Positions 31,038 to 43,950 of a stretch of DNA of 64,000 bases are shown piece after piece. A program made the position numbers and the translations under genes. Below the pieces are notes generated by a model. The model saw only the letters and a program-made list of their open reading frames with translations, had not been told where the DNA came from and did not search any database. Origin of the DNA: Limnoperna fortunei (lineage: Eukaryota; Mollusca; Bivalvia; Mytilida; Modiolidae); assembly GCA_944474755.1 (NCBI GenBank), contig OX104112.1, forward strand, positions 82,597,756 through 82,661,755, given 5' to 3'. Positions within the stretch are counted from its first letter, which is position 1, and every line of letters starts with the position of its first letter.

Positions 31038-34000
31038 TTTCGAAAAACACGTCATTTTAAATAATTATGCACACCAAAGTGAAAATAACTTTTTCTATGT
31101 TCTATGCATCTAGATTTAACTTAGTGGTGAATCGATGGGGAAAGGGATAGCCAAATATTAAAGGCATTTTTTAATTAGCAACATTTGACAAGATAAATAA
31201 TCAACGTGAGTGTTTTACACTACTTGAGTTGAATAACATTGTCGTCAACTGTAGGTTCGTGTACGCACTAATTGCTGACATTCAGATGTGGGCCGTAGGA
31301 CATCGAATTAACAGACATAACATTGTGTCTCGTAAGCAGGGATCGGACTAATGTGTCATGGTTTTCCTAATTACAACGACTTTATAAAAGCTTCAATCTG
31401 TTTGTTATTATGGAAAGACTTGTCTAAGCGGATAGACTGTGTGCATGCAGTTTTACACAAAATAGACATAAAATTGAAAACCAGAGTAACCAGAGTATGA
31501 AATAATGCCGATCGTGTTTATTAGATCAAAGGCGCATGCACTAGTACTAAACATGGAACCTCGAATGATAAATATAGCCGCGTACGCGTGCATATTAGAT
31601 TCAGACCATATGCTAAGAATAACATTTGACATGCCTTTTTGAAGTCGGTTGAATTTGCTATTTTAGACACGCCTGAAAGAGATATCCGACAATAGTTAGT
31701 CTTCAGATAGCCGACAATGGATTTCTTAGGCCACATGTTACTAATGCATATCGTCGGAATCGTATCATTTGATCAGAAAGACTAGTACACTTGATTAAAT
31801 CCAAAATAGAAAGTTTTTTTTTAAATAGCACATTTAGGTTATATTCGTGTGGCCACAAATCTATTTGGAAACCGAAAAATTTGTTTCAGAACTATACTTC
31901 AACAAGAAATGTCATACATCATTCTTCGGGCTGGTGCGATTATAAAGATTTTGTTTGTTTACTTGACTCAAGAATTTGTAAAACATCTGTTTACACCATA
32001 AAATGTCTACTTGAAACTCAAGACTTGATTGAATATATTGCCGATAGTCTTAATGAAAAATTTGTGGAATCTCAGATAAGGTCTGTGCATTCGAACGGAA
32101 TGTGATACATTAATGTGTACAATTAGGCGTTGAAGATTAATTGACAAACTGAAGCCGTGTGGATTGTGATCGTGCTTTACACAAATTTTGCTTATTATGA
32201 AGATAGAAGACATTCAAAGGAAAAATACACTAATGTGATATTAATTACCCGTTACCAAAGACCTGGACAAGATAAGAAAGGGATATTTTATGCCAAGTGC
32301 GTATACGTGTATCTTTTAAATAAATGTTTCAAATTTTTTATCAAAATTTATAATGGAAAATCAAAAATGAAAACAAAACCACCACAGTTCAAAACTCTAA
32401 ATAACTGTGTGAAATAATTGTTGATTTCAATTAGTATCTTTTCGGACTTACAAAAGGTTAGGCCGAATTTTACTGCCGTTATAATCCGTTAAAAAGTTAA
32501 TTTTGTGATTTTTCGAATTAACGACAGAATCTAGTTCTATTCCTGGTGATGTAGCAAATGAAAAATTCTACCTTCGGTCTATTTATACAAAATTCGAACA
32601 TAATATTCATCATCTTTATGTTATTAATGCTTCAGACATTGCGAAAATAACCGGAAACGATCTTTATTGAAGAAATTTCCTTTTTCGTCTTTGAAGATAC
32701 ACGTGGAAAATGCTATGTTGATCATTTGTCCGTATATGGATAATGTGAGATATTTTAGGATAATCGTGCGAATTTGCCTACTGTAACAACCAATCCGTAG
32801 TAAGAATTCAGTAATTACATATCCTTTCCCCAAGATGCAACACAGCATTCAGTTTCGGGTTTCTCAGTGTTTTTCGTGTAGTAAACATAATTAAACAGAG
32901 ACACGAATGTCAGTTAATACACGACGCACAGCGGGTTATAAAATACATCAACAACAATCATCATGTATCAATAATGATCGCTCTTTAACATGAATAAAAA
33001 ATGGTAACACTGTTGAAAGATATCAAGATTGACCACGGCGAATTATATATGCAACTTCTTTTTAACATCAAAGTGCCGGGAATGATTCACTGCCGCGCTG
33101 CTACAACACAAGAGATAGGACTAAATACGTACCCACGCCAAAAAAGCGAAAGTACCGATTATTCGTTCTAACTAAAGTTCATAAGCTCGACTAAACGCAA
33201 TAAGCAGTTTTCTTTTCTCATGCAAAACCCCTCAAACAATACACGTTAAGTTGTATTATAAATTATGGCCAGCTAGAGATTGATGTTACCATAGCTTTTC
33301 TGTCTGCTTTCCTGATTTTTTAAGAGCTGACTTGAGAACACATAAATATGCTGCAGAAATCTACGGAATAAAATTTCATTGAAATCAACTTAAAGTATAA
33401 TAATTTAATTTTTTGTATTTATTCCATTCAGCTGTTCATTGTAAGTAGATTTAATTCTTTTTAATTATGTACTTATTATTGACTATCCAATAGTTATATA
33501 GAAATTAAAAAGAATGACGAGTTCGTGTTAAATTCCAAGTGCTGCTAATATCAATTTTATTGTCGTTGGTGTGATTCAACCGAGGATTGATATAATGAGT
33601 ATTCCAAAGTTAGTTAAATTTATATCATATTTTGGTCGACTTTAAATGCTTCACTATGCGAACAAATTTAAATAAGTTATGATGCAATAGGCCATATGAA
33701 GGTACTTTTTGTAGGTCAGGATACAGGCATTTGTTCAAGTACATAGTTCATGTTAATAGATTTTCTTTTTCATGTAATATTTATAGTGTAACAGCGTCTT
33801 TTGGTCTAACTACGCGAACCTTCTGTCATGGTCTGGATCGATTTGACATTTTAAAAGAAATTGTTGCAGAAATAAATGAAGTTGTATAAACTTATTACAA
33901 TTTTCTGAAAAACGGGCGCTGTGTTAGTTAGAAATACATTTAGTTTTCGTATTAATTAAGTACCAGTTAGTGTATAAAATTTGTTGGATTAAGCAAGGGG

Positions 34001-34806
34001 AGATGATTAAGAGAAATTGAAGACGTGATTTAGAACGTAGCTTATTATAAAATAGAAGAAATCTCAGTTCTAGCACAAGTCTATAGTTTCAACAGGCTTA
34101 ATGAAGAACATATATGTTGCAACTTGCAAGTACATATATCAAGAACTTGACTATAAGCAGGAAAGAGATGCGTTTTGCTTCAATTGCAGATCATCCAATA
34201 TGACAACCTTAAAATATACGCATCCCTTGCAAAGATACGTTTCCACTCCCGAGTAGACGATATAATGGACAAAATGGGTCATTTTTGTGTCCTTGACATG
34301 TTTTCTGGATTTTGGTATATAGAACTGAAATTTGGAAGACAAAGATAAAAGAGCATTTGCATTGAGAAAGGGACTGATTGAGTTAGTTTGATGGCGCTGT
34401 TCAATATAATATCAGACAATTTAAAGACGATTAATAAAGATAGTTTTTATCTCGACTTTAATGTTTTTGATAGTATAATAATAATTGGCAAAGCATTTGA
34501 AGACCCACGTGGCAGTCTTAAAAAGTTTTGGCAGAACAAGTAAGCGGAAATTACTTTAAACGCTGTCACTTTCTCAGGCATTATAGCATGTTGTACTTGT
34601 AATAATTCAGCACATACATTTTTATAGTGTATCCTACTTTTTAATTTTTTCTAGTATCTTATATTTTATATCTTATAAAATTATCTTAGATATTAATTTT
34701 ATAAAGTACATACGATATATAATGATGTAACATGAGATATTTTAAACGTTATATACATAAATACAGCGAACCATATAGATACGTTATTTCTAAAGAACAC
34801 ATTTTA
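31038..34806. other. Long AT-rich stretch, nothing recognised
   Basis: No repeat, RNA or gene is recognised over 3.8 kb. Three frames of 86-105 codons (31791-32105, 32157-32417 and others) are Phe/Ile/Lys-rich without motifs. TTAGGCCGAATTTTACTGCC near 32460 repeats a block at 3231. Confidence 0.4.
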
Positions 34807-35945
34807 ACACCAATTCTCCATAAGGATCAAAGGATTTCCATATAGGGTGAGATATGACATGTCTCAGATTTTGCTGATTTTCATTTTATAAGTTGAAATT
34901 GACAATTGGATCACAAAATAATGATTGTTTGTTATGATTTGACTACGGTTGCCATGGTAACAGTGGCGGCCCTTTCGGGCCTATTAAAATACAGTGAGAA
35001 GGGTTATATTCAAATCCCATTTTTCAGGCGAAAATTAATTCATATTCAATAGAATTTTTTTATTTGCTTAATTCAATATTTCATTGACAATATTCAAAAC
35101 AGTTACAACACTTTAAATATATTTATGATCAGACTTAGACTATTGAACATGTCAAGAAATTATTCTCTATAATTTTTGGCAAAACATTTCTGAATCGGTT
35201 TTTAGGAAAATGCACCAATCACAAATACTAATCTTGAATATAATAACATAGATTGATGATTAATAATCAAAAATTTTAAAAATCTCAATGGGGTAAGAAA
35301 ACACTGTTAAAGTTGGTTACCATAAAACAAAAACGGCAATTTTTCGATGTTTAAATATATGTATGATCATACTTCTAATATGAGCCAAGATAACAATTGT
35401 TGTCATCATATGCAACTAAAAGGATCGTTTTAACATAGTATGACCTTTGAAAACTTTCAAGGTCACTTGTGTTGTTCTCAAGGTCACTTTTTAGTCGTTA
35501 TTCATGATGAGTATTTGTGATTGTGCATTTTCTGAAAATGGAGTCAGTAAAGTGGCAAAAATGATAATTTTTTGGTAAAAAAATTCCAGAAAAAATGTAT
35601 GATTTCTTGACATATCGATAGCCTCGTTCTGACTTCACATTTATGTTTTGTCTGGAAACTGTTTTGAATATTGTCTATGGGGTATTGAATAAAGCAAATT
35701 AAAGGTTTTATTGAATATGCATTGATTTTTGAATAACAAGTTGGGAATTGAATATAGGCTATTTCGCAGTATGAGAAATGATAAAAAATGACCGCTTCGG
35801 TTACCATGGCAACCGTGGTCAATCATAACAAACAGTCATCATTTTTGTGATCCAATGGTCAATTGCACATTATGAAATGAAAATCAGCAAAATCTGAGAC
35901 ATGTCATGTCCCAGTTATTTTGGTGCTTAGGGATAATTGGTCTTA
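34807..35945. mobile_element. Fold-back element of 1.14 kb with about 300 bp arms
   Basis: Left arm 34807-35110 and right arm 35644-35945 are complementary over most of their length. Matched blocks include GACATGTCTCAGATTTTGCT, GATTTTCATTT-ATAA, TTGGATCACAAAA, GTTTGTTATGATTTGACTAC, GGTTGCCATGGTAACAG, ATTCATATTCAATA-AA and GACAATATTCAAAACAGTT. The middle (35.11-35.64 kb) has no coding frame of note and a short repeat TCAAGGTCACTTGTG/TCAAGGTCACTTTTT. It is a non-autonomous fold-back or MITE-type element. The arms differ enough to be old. Confidence 0.85.
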
Positions 35946-36354
35946 ACCGATGGAAAAAGATCAAAGTGTAAAAACGGTCGATACGAACTAATCTGAGAGA
36001 AGTCGGATCCTTTCTAGGTTTTGTAGTTATTACATAAAAATTCTTCATTATTTTGCTATTGTGGCCATGACAAGCCGCTGCACAGATTGACGGAGTGACG
36101 GTGAAAATTCGGTAGTGATGATGAACCTTGTAACATCAGCTTAAATTCTACCTAAAACCGACACTGAGACGTCATTGCTTATATGTTCAATAATTTCTTG
36201 TTCGAATTGATCATATTTTATTGTAATTGTTTGCATGGCCAATGCGACGTCTACTGGCCGTATTGTATATGAGTAGCAAGCTCATACATAGAATAAGAAT
36301 ATTACGTATTTTGGTTTTTGTTTCGACCATATCACGTGTAATATCAAGACCATC
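35946..36354. other. AT-rich stretch, nothing recognised
   Basis: No supported feature is seen. Confidence 0.4.
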
Positions 36355-36475
36355 TAAAGGATTTGTTTGTTTGTTTGAATTTAGTTTAACACAACTTTCA
36401 GCATTTTTCAGCTTTATCATGGCGTCCATTTCATATACGGGGTACCCGGAGAAAACAACAGACCTTCGGTAGCAA
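36355..36475 (-). mobile_element. SINE family 1 core fragment (copy 4)
   Basis: TTTAGTTTAACACAACTTTC, AGCATTTTTCAGCTTTATCA, TGGCGTCCATTTCATATACG, GGGTACCCGGAGAAAACAAC, AGACCTTCGGTAGCAAT give the family core with its most typical TACCCGGAGAAAAC wording. The copy is cut before the tRNA-like head. Confidence 0.8.
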
Positions 36476-38959
36476 TCGTCCGCGTAATACAAACAGTATA
36501 CAAAATGAAAGTACCTATTATTCTTTTAATCGGTAATTTATCGTTTGGGAAGAAAGATCACTTTGAAAATAATAATTTAAAATGGACTATTACGCAATAC
36601 GATTTCTAGTGGTTTCCTTATCATTGTTGAGTAACATTATTTTAAAAGGGGTAAGTAAAAAAAATCGGTCAACAAGAATCGAAAATCACAAGACAGAGAA
36701 ACGTTGAAGGTATTTCTTACAAAAAAACTAAAGTTAAATGTGATTAATATGCTTGTAATGCTATTAAATGAAGCCGAGTCGCGACTTGGTTTACCTTCAG
36801 AATGTAGGTCTTTATGTAGAATGACACCCTATTATTATTAAAAAGTAATTCCCACTAAGTATATATAGAAACATGGCCTATTTATTAGAAGATGTAGATA
36901 AGATAGAACAACAATCAAAACCCGTAGCGCGCAAATCCGGAATATTTATAAGCTTTTTTGCATTTCGTTTGACGTCACATGAGATAATTAAACGCGCGAC
37001 ATATGGGAGGTCAAAACGTGACAACATTAAATACAAAGAGTTGTCAACTGAGTTGGAGTAAAATTCATTCCCAGAAAGGTTTCCGGTTGGTGGTAATTTT
37101 GTTTTATAATGTGTTTACAGACGAAACGGTTTACAGACACAATAAGTCATTAGCTACCATTTGCGGCATTTTAAGTAACCAAAAAAAGGGGATGAATTTA
37201 TACTAATGAATACTAATAGATAAACGGTGCATGAAACTACAGGTTTACTAAAAGCAGTTGATGTATGTGCAAATCAACAACCAATATATCAATTAACAAG
37301 AGCTGCAAATACATTATAAGTAAGAGTGCGTGAAATGTGCTCATGTTACGGCCGACAATCGGATTACAGATCTTAGCAAGATGCTAAGGAATAAGCGTTA
37401 CCATGACTATAAGTCTTCATGGCGAAACTTTGATGTTGAAGATAGGTCTTCTATGGTAGTGAGTTTTTTGCCAACGACCTCTCAGTGGGTTTAAAACAGG
37501 ATAATACATCTTGATAATAAAATCTTCTGTGTATTAGGTTTTAGCAAAAATATACTTATATCATATAAAGTTTTAGGGATTGTATCATTGGGGATACTGG
37601 TTTTGGAGACCATTTAAAAAAATAAGTTTGAACACGAACAGCCTTCATTGGAGTCCAAATGAGATAGATACTCACAGTTAATTATGCTTCTAGCCGCAAA
37701 TAGCAGAAAGCATCAAACGAGGTTGGATGATTATGTTGAAGTTTAATTTAAGAAGACAAATGTTATATACAGATATAGATTAACAGATACTTTTTTAAAG
37801 TGTATTTTATTTTCAAAAATGTTTTAGTATGACAAACTTGATTCACTCAAATATCCACAGCAAGATTAGTTGAGATGTTTGGATGAAGCGTGCATTAGAA
37901 CGTGCATCGAATGTTAAGAAATTTGAACATCGTGGGCGCTCATACGATACTACGATACAAATTAATACACTGGTATGATGAGATAGTTGAATACGAAGAA
38001 TGCCAGAATGCCAAAGTACGAGGGTCTGTTGAAGTTACGACTGGGAAAAGGTACAGGTCTAATAGCAAGTGTTTTATAAGAATCTTATATAAATAAAACA
38101 GCGAAGAGAACGAGAAATTCGAACTTCGGAAGATTGACGTAAATGAAAACCAAGACGCGTGCAATACTTGCTGTCTTGACGTGAACGTATCCCCTACCGT
38201 AGAATACAATACAGGTGGACAAAACATTGGCCGAATACCGACGATTACTTCAACTTTTATCATAACAATTCTTAACATTTATACCTATATAAAGGCAATT
38301 CTAGGACAGTTAAAATGGCGACGCACGGTGAGTAAGACTTGTCGTAAGTTGTCAAGTATATAACTTCCAGTCGAATTGATCACATTATGACTAATAAGTC
38401 GCAAATAGAAGATGCTGAAGTGGACAGCCATAAACAAATTCCATGTAATTCAATGATGTTTAAAAAAAGAATAATGCTTTAAAAAGATATGCAGATAAAA
38501 TTAAATATAGGCATTCAACGAGATTAACAAAAGCTTTGAAATGATAATGCATAATGTTCAAGATGAAAATGACAAACCTAAGCTTAAAGATCGCCCAACA
38601 GTATATTAAGGACGACAGATCGTCATTTTGGGTCTGTATCCTTCTATGTGAACACCTCTAACGAGAAAGCAAAATTGGTTTAAATATAATTAGTTTAAAC
38701 ATATTTTATTTGCTCAAATATGCAAATATATAAGACACAAGCTAATCAACTTATAAAGTCTTCTCCGGCATACAGTATGTTACAAAACTATTGATGGAGC
38801 AGCATATATTGTAATACAATACAAATTATATTTTGTTTGTTTATAAACGAACCATGAGCGTAAAACAAAACTTTCTATGACAATATATTAAACAAAACAA
38901 AAATAAAGTAAGGAATATGGAGAACGATAAATGTGATTGATGTTATGGATGTTATGATA
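36476..38959. other. AT-rich stretch, nothing recognised
   Basis: Frames of 60-112 codons at 36.87-37.2 and 37.9-38.3 kb overlap on both strands and have no family signature. I see no repeat shared with elsewhere in the window. Confidence 0.4.
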
Positions 38960-40190
38960 AGTGTAATTTTAAATGCTTGGGTAGTGATTCAAACAATGTG
39001 GAATCTTTCTGACCCTTTCATAAACTCAAAACATACTTTAAGACTTGTTCGTTCTGCTCATTATACAATAGCGAATTACTCGATTTAAGAAGTTCTAGAT
39101 TTACTTAACAGTTGATTGGCAGCCACTGAAGATTTTCTTATAACCTATTTCTTATAGCATACTTCGAAAGAAGTAATGATTTGAATCCTCGCGGTCGGAT
39201 CCACAACGAAAAGATGGATCAGATATAATGTTTACCATATTTAGGTCATAATTCAATCTTGATGCTAAATATTTTAGAACATTGGTAACTTCCTACGTTT
39301 CCTGCGCTTATCCAAAGACTCCCACCCAATTTCAGTAAAAACATTAATTACATTGGTAAATAATTTGTAGGCCCTGGACAACTCGAGCACCTTCAAGCAG
39401 TAAATGTTAAAGTTTATTGCAGAAGCCCTGCCCCATGTTGTTTAAACTTCACAGACATATTCAAAACGTGGTCTTACGAAGACTAAGGATAATATAAAGT
39501 TTTTCGAGAAAGTTAATATTTTAGTTTCATGAGTACTTTCAGTTGCTTTGAAATACTACAAATAATATTATCAATGTGTGTTTTTACCAGCATCATTGCT
39601 GAAGGTAACACCTAGGTCATTATGGAGATCATTAATATCATTTAGTGTAAAACCTCATATCTGATGGTATTATATTTGAAAATAACATGATTTTCCTTTA
39701 TTTTAGTTTTTAGTTAAATGAAAATAACAATTTTTTCACCAGTCGTTCAACTCTTTCAAATCGTGATCAATAACAAACTGTATTTGTGAAGTATCAAGGC
39801 TGGATTAGCTGAACGAAGTGTCGCCAGTAAACAGTCTACATAAGGAAACACGTTTTTTCATCTATATCATTGATTTATATATATAATACATAAAAATGGA
39901 CCTAGCACGGACCCTTATGGAATACCAGCATACACATAGCAAAGCTCGGATGAAGATTGTTTGATAATGACTCTCTAGTGCCTATTATTTAAATAGCTTT
40001 AAAACCAGTCTAATAAATTTCCATATACTCCATACGATTTCATTTTACGTAATAAACCTTTATGCCAAACCGTATCGAAGCTTTGGAAAAATCACAGAAA
40101 ACAAAGCATTGTATTTCTGTCTTCTCAAGTGAATTTAAAATACAGTTGCATATTTAAATCTAACTGTCTGCCACTTCTGATATATAACAA
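38960..40190 (-). pseudogene. LINE reverse transcriptase remnant, heavily decayed
   Basis: On the minus strand, despite many stops and shifts, conserved reverse transcriptase words appear in the right order. Near 40100 is FCDFSKASIRFG (normally FCDxSKAFDRVWH, motif A region). Near 39930 is AGIP-stop-GSVLGP followed by YIN (normally AGIPQGSVLGPxLFxxYIND, motif B). Near 39600-39500 is a LGVTF-like stretch, then HIDNIICSISKQLKVLMKL and LSRKTLYYP; near 39470 is FEY, and near 39320 ESLDKRRKRRKL-like wording. The order and wording fit the RT and connection regions of CR1/Jockey-type LINEs. The YxDD box itself is not readable. The copy is non-functional. Confidence 0.75.
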
Positions 40191-40391
40191 GCATCTTGTA
40201 TCAAGCTTTAGGTTAACATGTTTGAAAACGATTTGGGATCTTTGGGGATGACGATACACTAGCAACTTTCATGTTTTTTTAACAAAATGTTCGTTTTCAC
40301 CGACATTAAGACCAACTTTATACAAACATACACCTTACATATTTGAAAAGTCACAAAGAAGTAAGACATTTTGTTTAATAATCCTTTGAGG

Positions 40392-40530
40392 AGCGGTATA
40401 TTTGGCAAGAAACTTAACAATATAATTAGTGACATTTAAAGATAGAAATCAGTATATAGGGTGTAAACAGACTGTTTTATTGATCATTACTTCAATTAAA
40501 ATACTGATTTAGTATTTGTGTATAAATCAC
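40392..40530 (+). repeat. Direct repeat, left copy (about 140 bp)
   Basis: TTGGCAAGAAACTTAACAAT, TTAGTGACATTTAAAGATAG, AAATCAGTATATAGGGTGTA, TTATTGATCATTACTTCAAT, TAGTATTTGTGTATAAA. It is matched at about 90 percent by 41240-41386, offset 849 bp. Confidence 0.85.
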
Positions 40531-40539
40531 AATTTCAGT

Positions 40540-40735
40540 TTTTGTCAACAATGCAATGATTACGAAAAAGTGTTAAAATTATTTAATTAGATATTGTAGA
40601 AATGTCAACTGAACGGCAGAGAAGGAAAAAATATAAATTAAACAAAAATAGCAGTTTAATAGCGGAATTACGAGTAATGGGACCTCTTTGTAGCTCCGTT
40701 CATTAAAAAAGGCTACATTATTGTAGCTAGTAAAC
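40540..40735 (+). mobile_element. Truncated copy of the 56.4-57.8 kb fold-back element (right end)
   Basis: GTCAACAATGCAATGATTAC, GAAAAAGTGTTAAAATTATT, TTAGATATTGTAGAAATGTC, TGAACGGC-GAG, AATAGCGGAATTACGAGTAA, TGGGACCTCTTTGTAGCTCC, AAAAGGCTACATTATTGTAG align with 57575-57797. The left part of the element is missing. Confidence 0.8.
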
Positions 40736-40943
40736 CATCAACTCTCACATCGCAATCTCCTATACTCTCTATTGTTAAGACTACATTGTCCCCGACACAA
40801 TAAGTTAAGCAAACTAGAACGTTATTATGTTACTATTTCAACGTTCCTGTTTCCTGTTTCATGCGTTTTGATTGGATATGCAGAGATGTGCGCGTGAACT
40901 TATCTGTACTGGGTCATCTGAAATCGGCCATTTACGAAAGAAC
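40731..40943 (+). mobile_element. Diverged copy of the 9.9 kb MITE-like element
   Basis: AACTCTCACATCGCAATCTC, CTATACTCTCTATTGTTAAG, CTAGAACGTTATTATG, CAACGTTCCTGTTTCC, GCGTTTTGATTGGAT, GATGTGCGCGTGAACTTATC, TGAAATCGGCCATTTACGAA match 9902-10141 in order. The left terminal repeat is lost and the right one is imperfect. Confidence 0.75.
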
Positions 40944-41239
40944 GGTGCGTTATGGATACGCACGGCACTTTATTTTGTTCAAATAATAAGCAACTCACTG
41001 CATACCCAATTATTATTGTGGTTTAATTTATTTTCATGGTTGAAACAAACGACACTTCGTGGGATTCTTAAATTCGTGGTTTGTCGATTTATAATTGAAA
41101 AAAATGACGCCAATTCCTACAATTTTCCTACAACTTTCGATATTCTGATACAGTGTTACTCTGTACATTTCTTATTCTCTTTATTAAAACCAATCTGATA
41201 AATAACAATTCACAGTACGGGTGTAATAAATTCCCAGGA

Positions 41240-41386
41240 GGGTAATATTTTTGGCAAGCAACTTAACAATATTATTAGTGACATTTAAAGATAGAAATCA
41301 GTATATAGGGTGTAAACATATTGTTTTATTTATCATTACTTCAATTAAAATAATGATTTTAGTACATGTTGTATTTGTGTATAAAC
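41240..41386 (+). repeat. Direct repeat, right copy (about 147 bp)
   Basis: TTGGCAAGCAACTTAACAAT, TTAGTGACATTTAAAGATAG, AAATCAGTATATAGGGTGTA, TTATTTATCATTACTTCAAT, TATTTGTGTATAAA; counterpart of 40392-40530. An extra ACATGTTG lies before the last block. The two copies could be LTR-like ends, a tandem duplication, or two copies of a dispersed repeat. Confidence 0.85.
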
Positions 41387-42394
41387 CAACACTCTACAAT
41401 GATAAGGTACAACAGAAAGTTTTATATTAGATTGTCTAGAAATTATTCGTTGAATTCTTAATTTCGTGGATTCTCCTCACCCACGAAAACGACGAAAATT
41501 GCATGTCTAAATTTTGACTTGTAATTTTCTCTTGTTGTCCGTTCAGTTTCCATGAGATATTTTTAGAAAGATTCAGTTGTGCTATCTTCACACAAAAGCT
41601 GCAGAAATACTAAATGATCACTGACCGTTTCATCAAAATAAAGAACAAATCAACTAGTCATTAAATGTCTTTTAATTAATTATATTTTTAGTTTTCATTT
41701 ATAATGGGTTTTTGCAGTTACGCGCCGTAGGATGTCATTGTGAACAAAACAACTGTCTCTCACAATGTCGTTTTCTTCCTTCCTGTAAAGTTTAATACAG
41801 ACCAATTAGTAGTCTTACTCCATTATATTACAAAGTTTTGCATTAACAATATTTGATAAAGTATATTACTTGCTATTTTTTTATCGAACATGCGTCAATG
41901 CTCCGTCATTGCTGATTATTGTTGACATAAACGTCAATCACCGTTCTGTCATCTAAATATCGACGGTCTTGTGTAATTTTCAGACACCGGGTACAGCTAT
42001 ACTTTCTTGTTGGTTCTCACAGACTGCGTTAAAATAGAATACATAGATAATACTGGTATATCATTGTTATATTTTAAACTGATACATAAAGTGTTTGAAG
42101 CATACAAACGTTGAACGAAGTCTATGACATTTCTTATCATTTTTGAAAAGGGCATGTTCCAAATATTTAAAAAAGGGACTATCATTACAATCATAAAATT
42201 ACTGATTTCTTCGCCTGCTGTTTCAGAAAACAGGTAGCTGATATGTAAACAATCGCCAAGTACGATTGAAAGTATGTGGGGCAAAATTTAAAATCGGTTA
42301 ATGTTGTTTCAGTTTTCACGTCACTTTCAGCCATTTTTATACTGTATCATAGATTTCCTTTTGTATTCGAGAATAATGCTGTCGTCATGAGTCC
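41387..42394. other. AT-rich stretch, nothing recognised
   Basis: No supported feature is seen. Short TTCGTGG/CCACGAA words around 41460-41490 are a small hairpin. Confidence 0.4.
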
Positions 42395-42705
42395 GAACCC
42401 CAAACGCATTAGTTGTTACATATGGCGCCAGGACCCGTTGTTGGTTCTATGTCTTCTTCTCTTCGATACCCTAGAGAGTTGTGTTTGTAGAGTGCCACGC
42501 TCCTAGCACAAAAAGGCCATTTTCATATATTTATAAAAGAATAAGATTTCAAAGGCGAAATTCTACGTCCCTTCACAGTATAATATACTTTTCTAGTGGC
42601 AATCAAAATTGTGTCCCTATTGGTCCATCTCGTTTTCTGTTGATTTATTGTTTGTTGACATGTTTTCGTTCTGAATATAGCAGAAATCTTATTCGCTAGA
42701 TGTCA
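42395..42705 (+). mobile_element. SINE-like repeat, family 2 (copy 3)
   Basis: TGGCGCCAGGACCCG, AGAGTGCCACGCTCCTAGCA, CAAAAAGGCC, TATAAAAGAATAAGATTTCA, AAGGCGAAATTCTACGTCCC, TTTCTAGTGGCAATCAAAAT, CTCGTTTTCTGTTGATTTAT, TTCTGAATATAGCAGAAATC, TTATTCGCTAGATGTCAAGA. The AATC tail is short. Confidence 0.7.
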
Positions 42706-43950
42706 AGAAGTCATTCTACTAATTTATTAATCAAACTTTTCTTTCTTTATATAATAATAAATTTAATTATTTACTTTGTCGATTTTTGATGTTGCTGTTT
42801 TTCTCGTCTAACGTTATTTATTTTTTATTACAGTTAAAACACATTTTGATTGGTTTAAACAGTTACAACTAACAGTTTTCTATTGCATTATTATTTCGTA
42901 CTTATTGTTATAATTAAATTCAAGGTCGATTTATAATAAAATCCCAACCCATACATTTTCTAAATTGAATAAATACCACCAGTGTGGTCAATATTATAGA
43001 CTGATTGGACCTATACAGCAGATACTAGTTGATTTTGATTTCTGTCACAAGGCTAACTATAGGAGTAACCTATTAATTAAGAAGGATTAGTAAATATAAT
43101 ATCCAGATGCCCAGAACAGAAAATCAATGAAGCACGAGAGTTCATGTGAATGAAATGGCGAAATCCATTCCGAAAAACGTCGACAATTCGATAGAATATA
43201 TACCATTTAAAGTCAATATGGTTGTTTTTCATAAGCTTGTGCCAGTTTGATGTACATATAATTCCATATATTGAGTTTTATCACATGATCTTATCACAGT
43301 GATATCATTCTGTGGTGCTAATGAATTTATTACAGACTTTTTTTCTAAAGTTTCTATTTATTGCCGGATTGTATCAGTAGAACAAATGTAGAATTTGACT
43401 TGAGAAATGTTCAATGGTATTAGGATAAGATATGCTTAAAATGATTTGATGTAGATTATTGCTTTTTTATTCTGTTCCAAATTAAAAGGGACCACATGAA
43501 ATAACCCAATCGCAGATGTAAGCCATAAAATTACACGTGAAATAAAGCATTATTTTAAGTAAATGGCACCATACGAATGTTTATGGCAAAAGGAATTTAT
43601 TTTATTGAGATTAAATAAGCAGTAGGCAGCATGGCTTATAATATCATCAATATCACTTGTCGTGTTTGATAAAAGGCATTACTGTTGTAAAGAGATATTT
43701 TTCTTAAACGAGGAAAATGATCACTACTTGCTTTTTATTGCATTTTTTTTACAATCAATATTTTGAGATTTTTTGAAAAAGTTGATTAATTGATTGATTG
43801 ACCGACATCAAGCATGTGCTGTATAAGCTTTATTCACAACGAGAACAAGTAAACGAACAATAAATCAATTCGGGAAAATGAGGTGGACTCAAGGACAGAT
43901 AATTCTGACTACTGCTATATGGTTTAATTAAACCTTTTCTTATGGATGGT
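42706..43950. other. AT-rich stretch, nothing recognised
   Basis: TTGATTAATTGATTGATTGA near 43783 resembles an inverted SINE family 2 tail, but the body is absent. Otherwise nothing is seen up to the satellite. Confidence 0.4.

Noticed and set aside
31791..32105. 104-codon plus-strand ORF
   Set aside because: No motif or family resemblance, AT-driven composition and no splice or promoter context. A transcript match would be needed.
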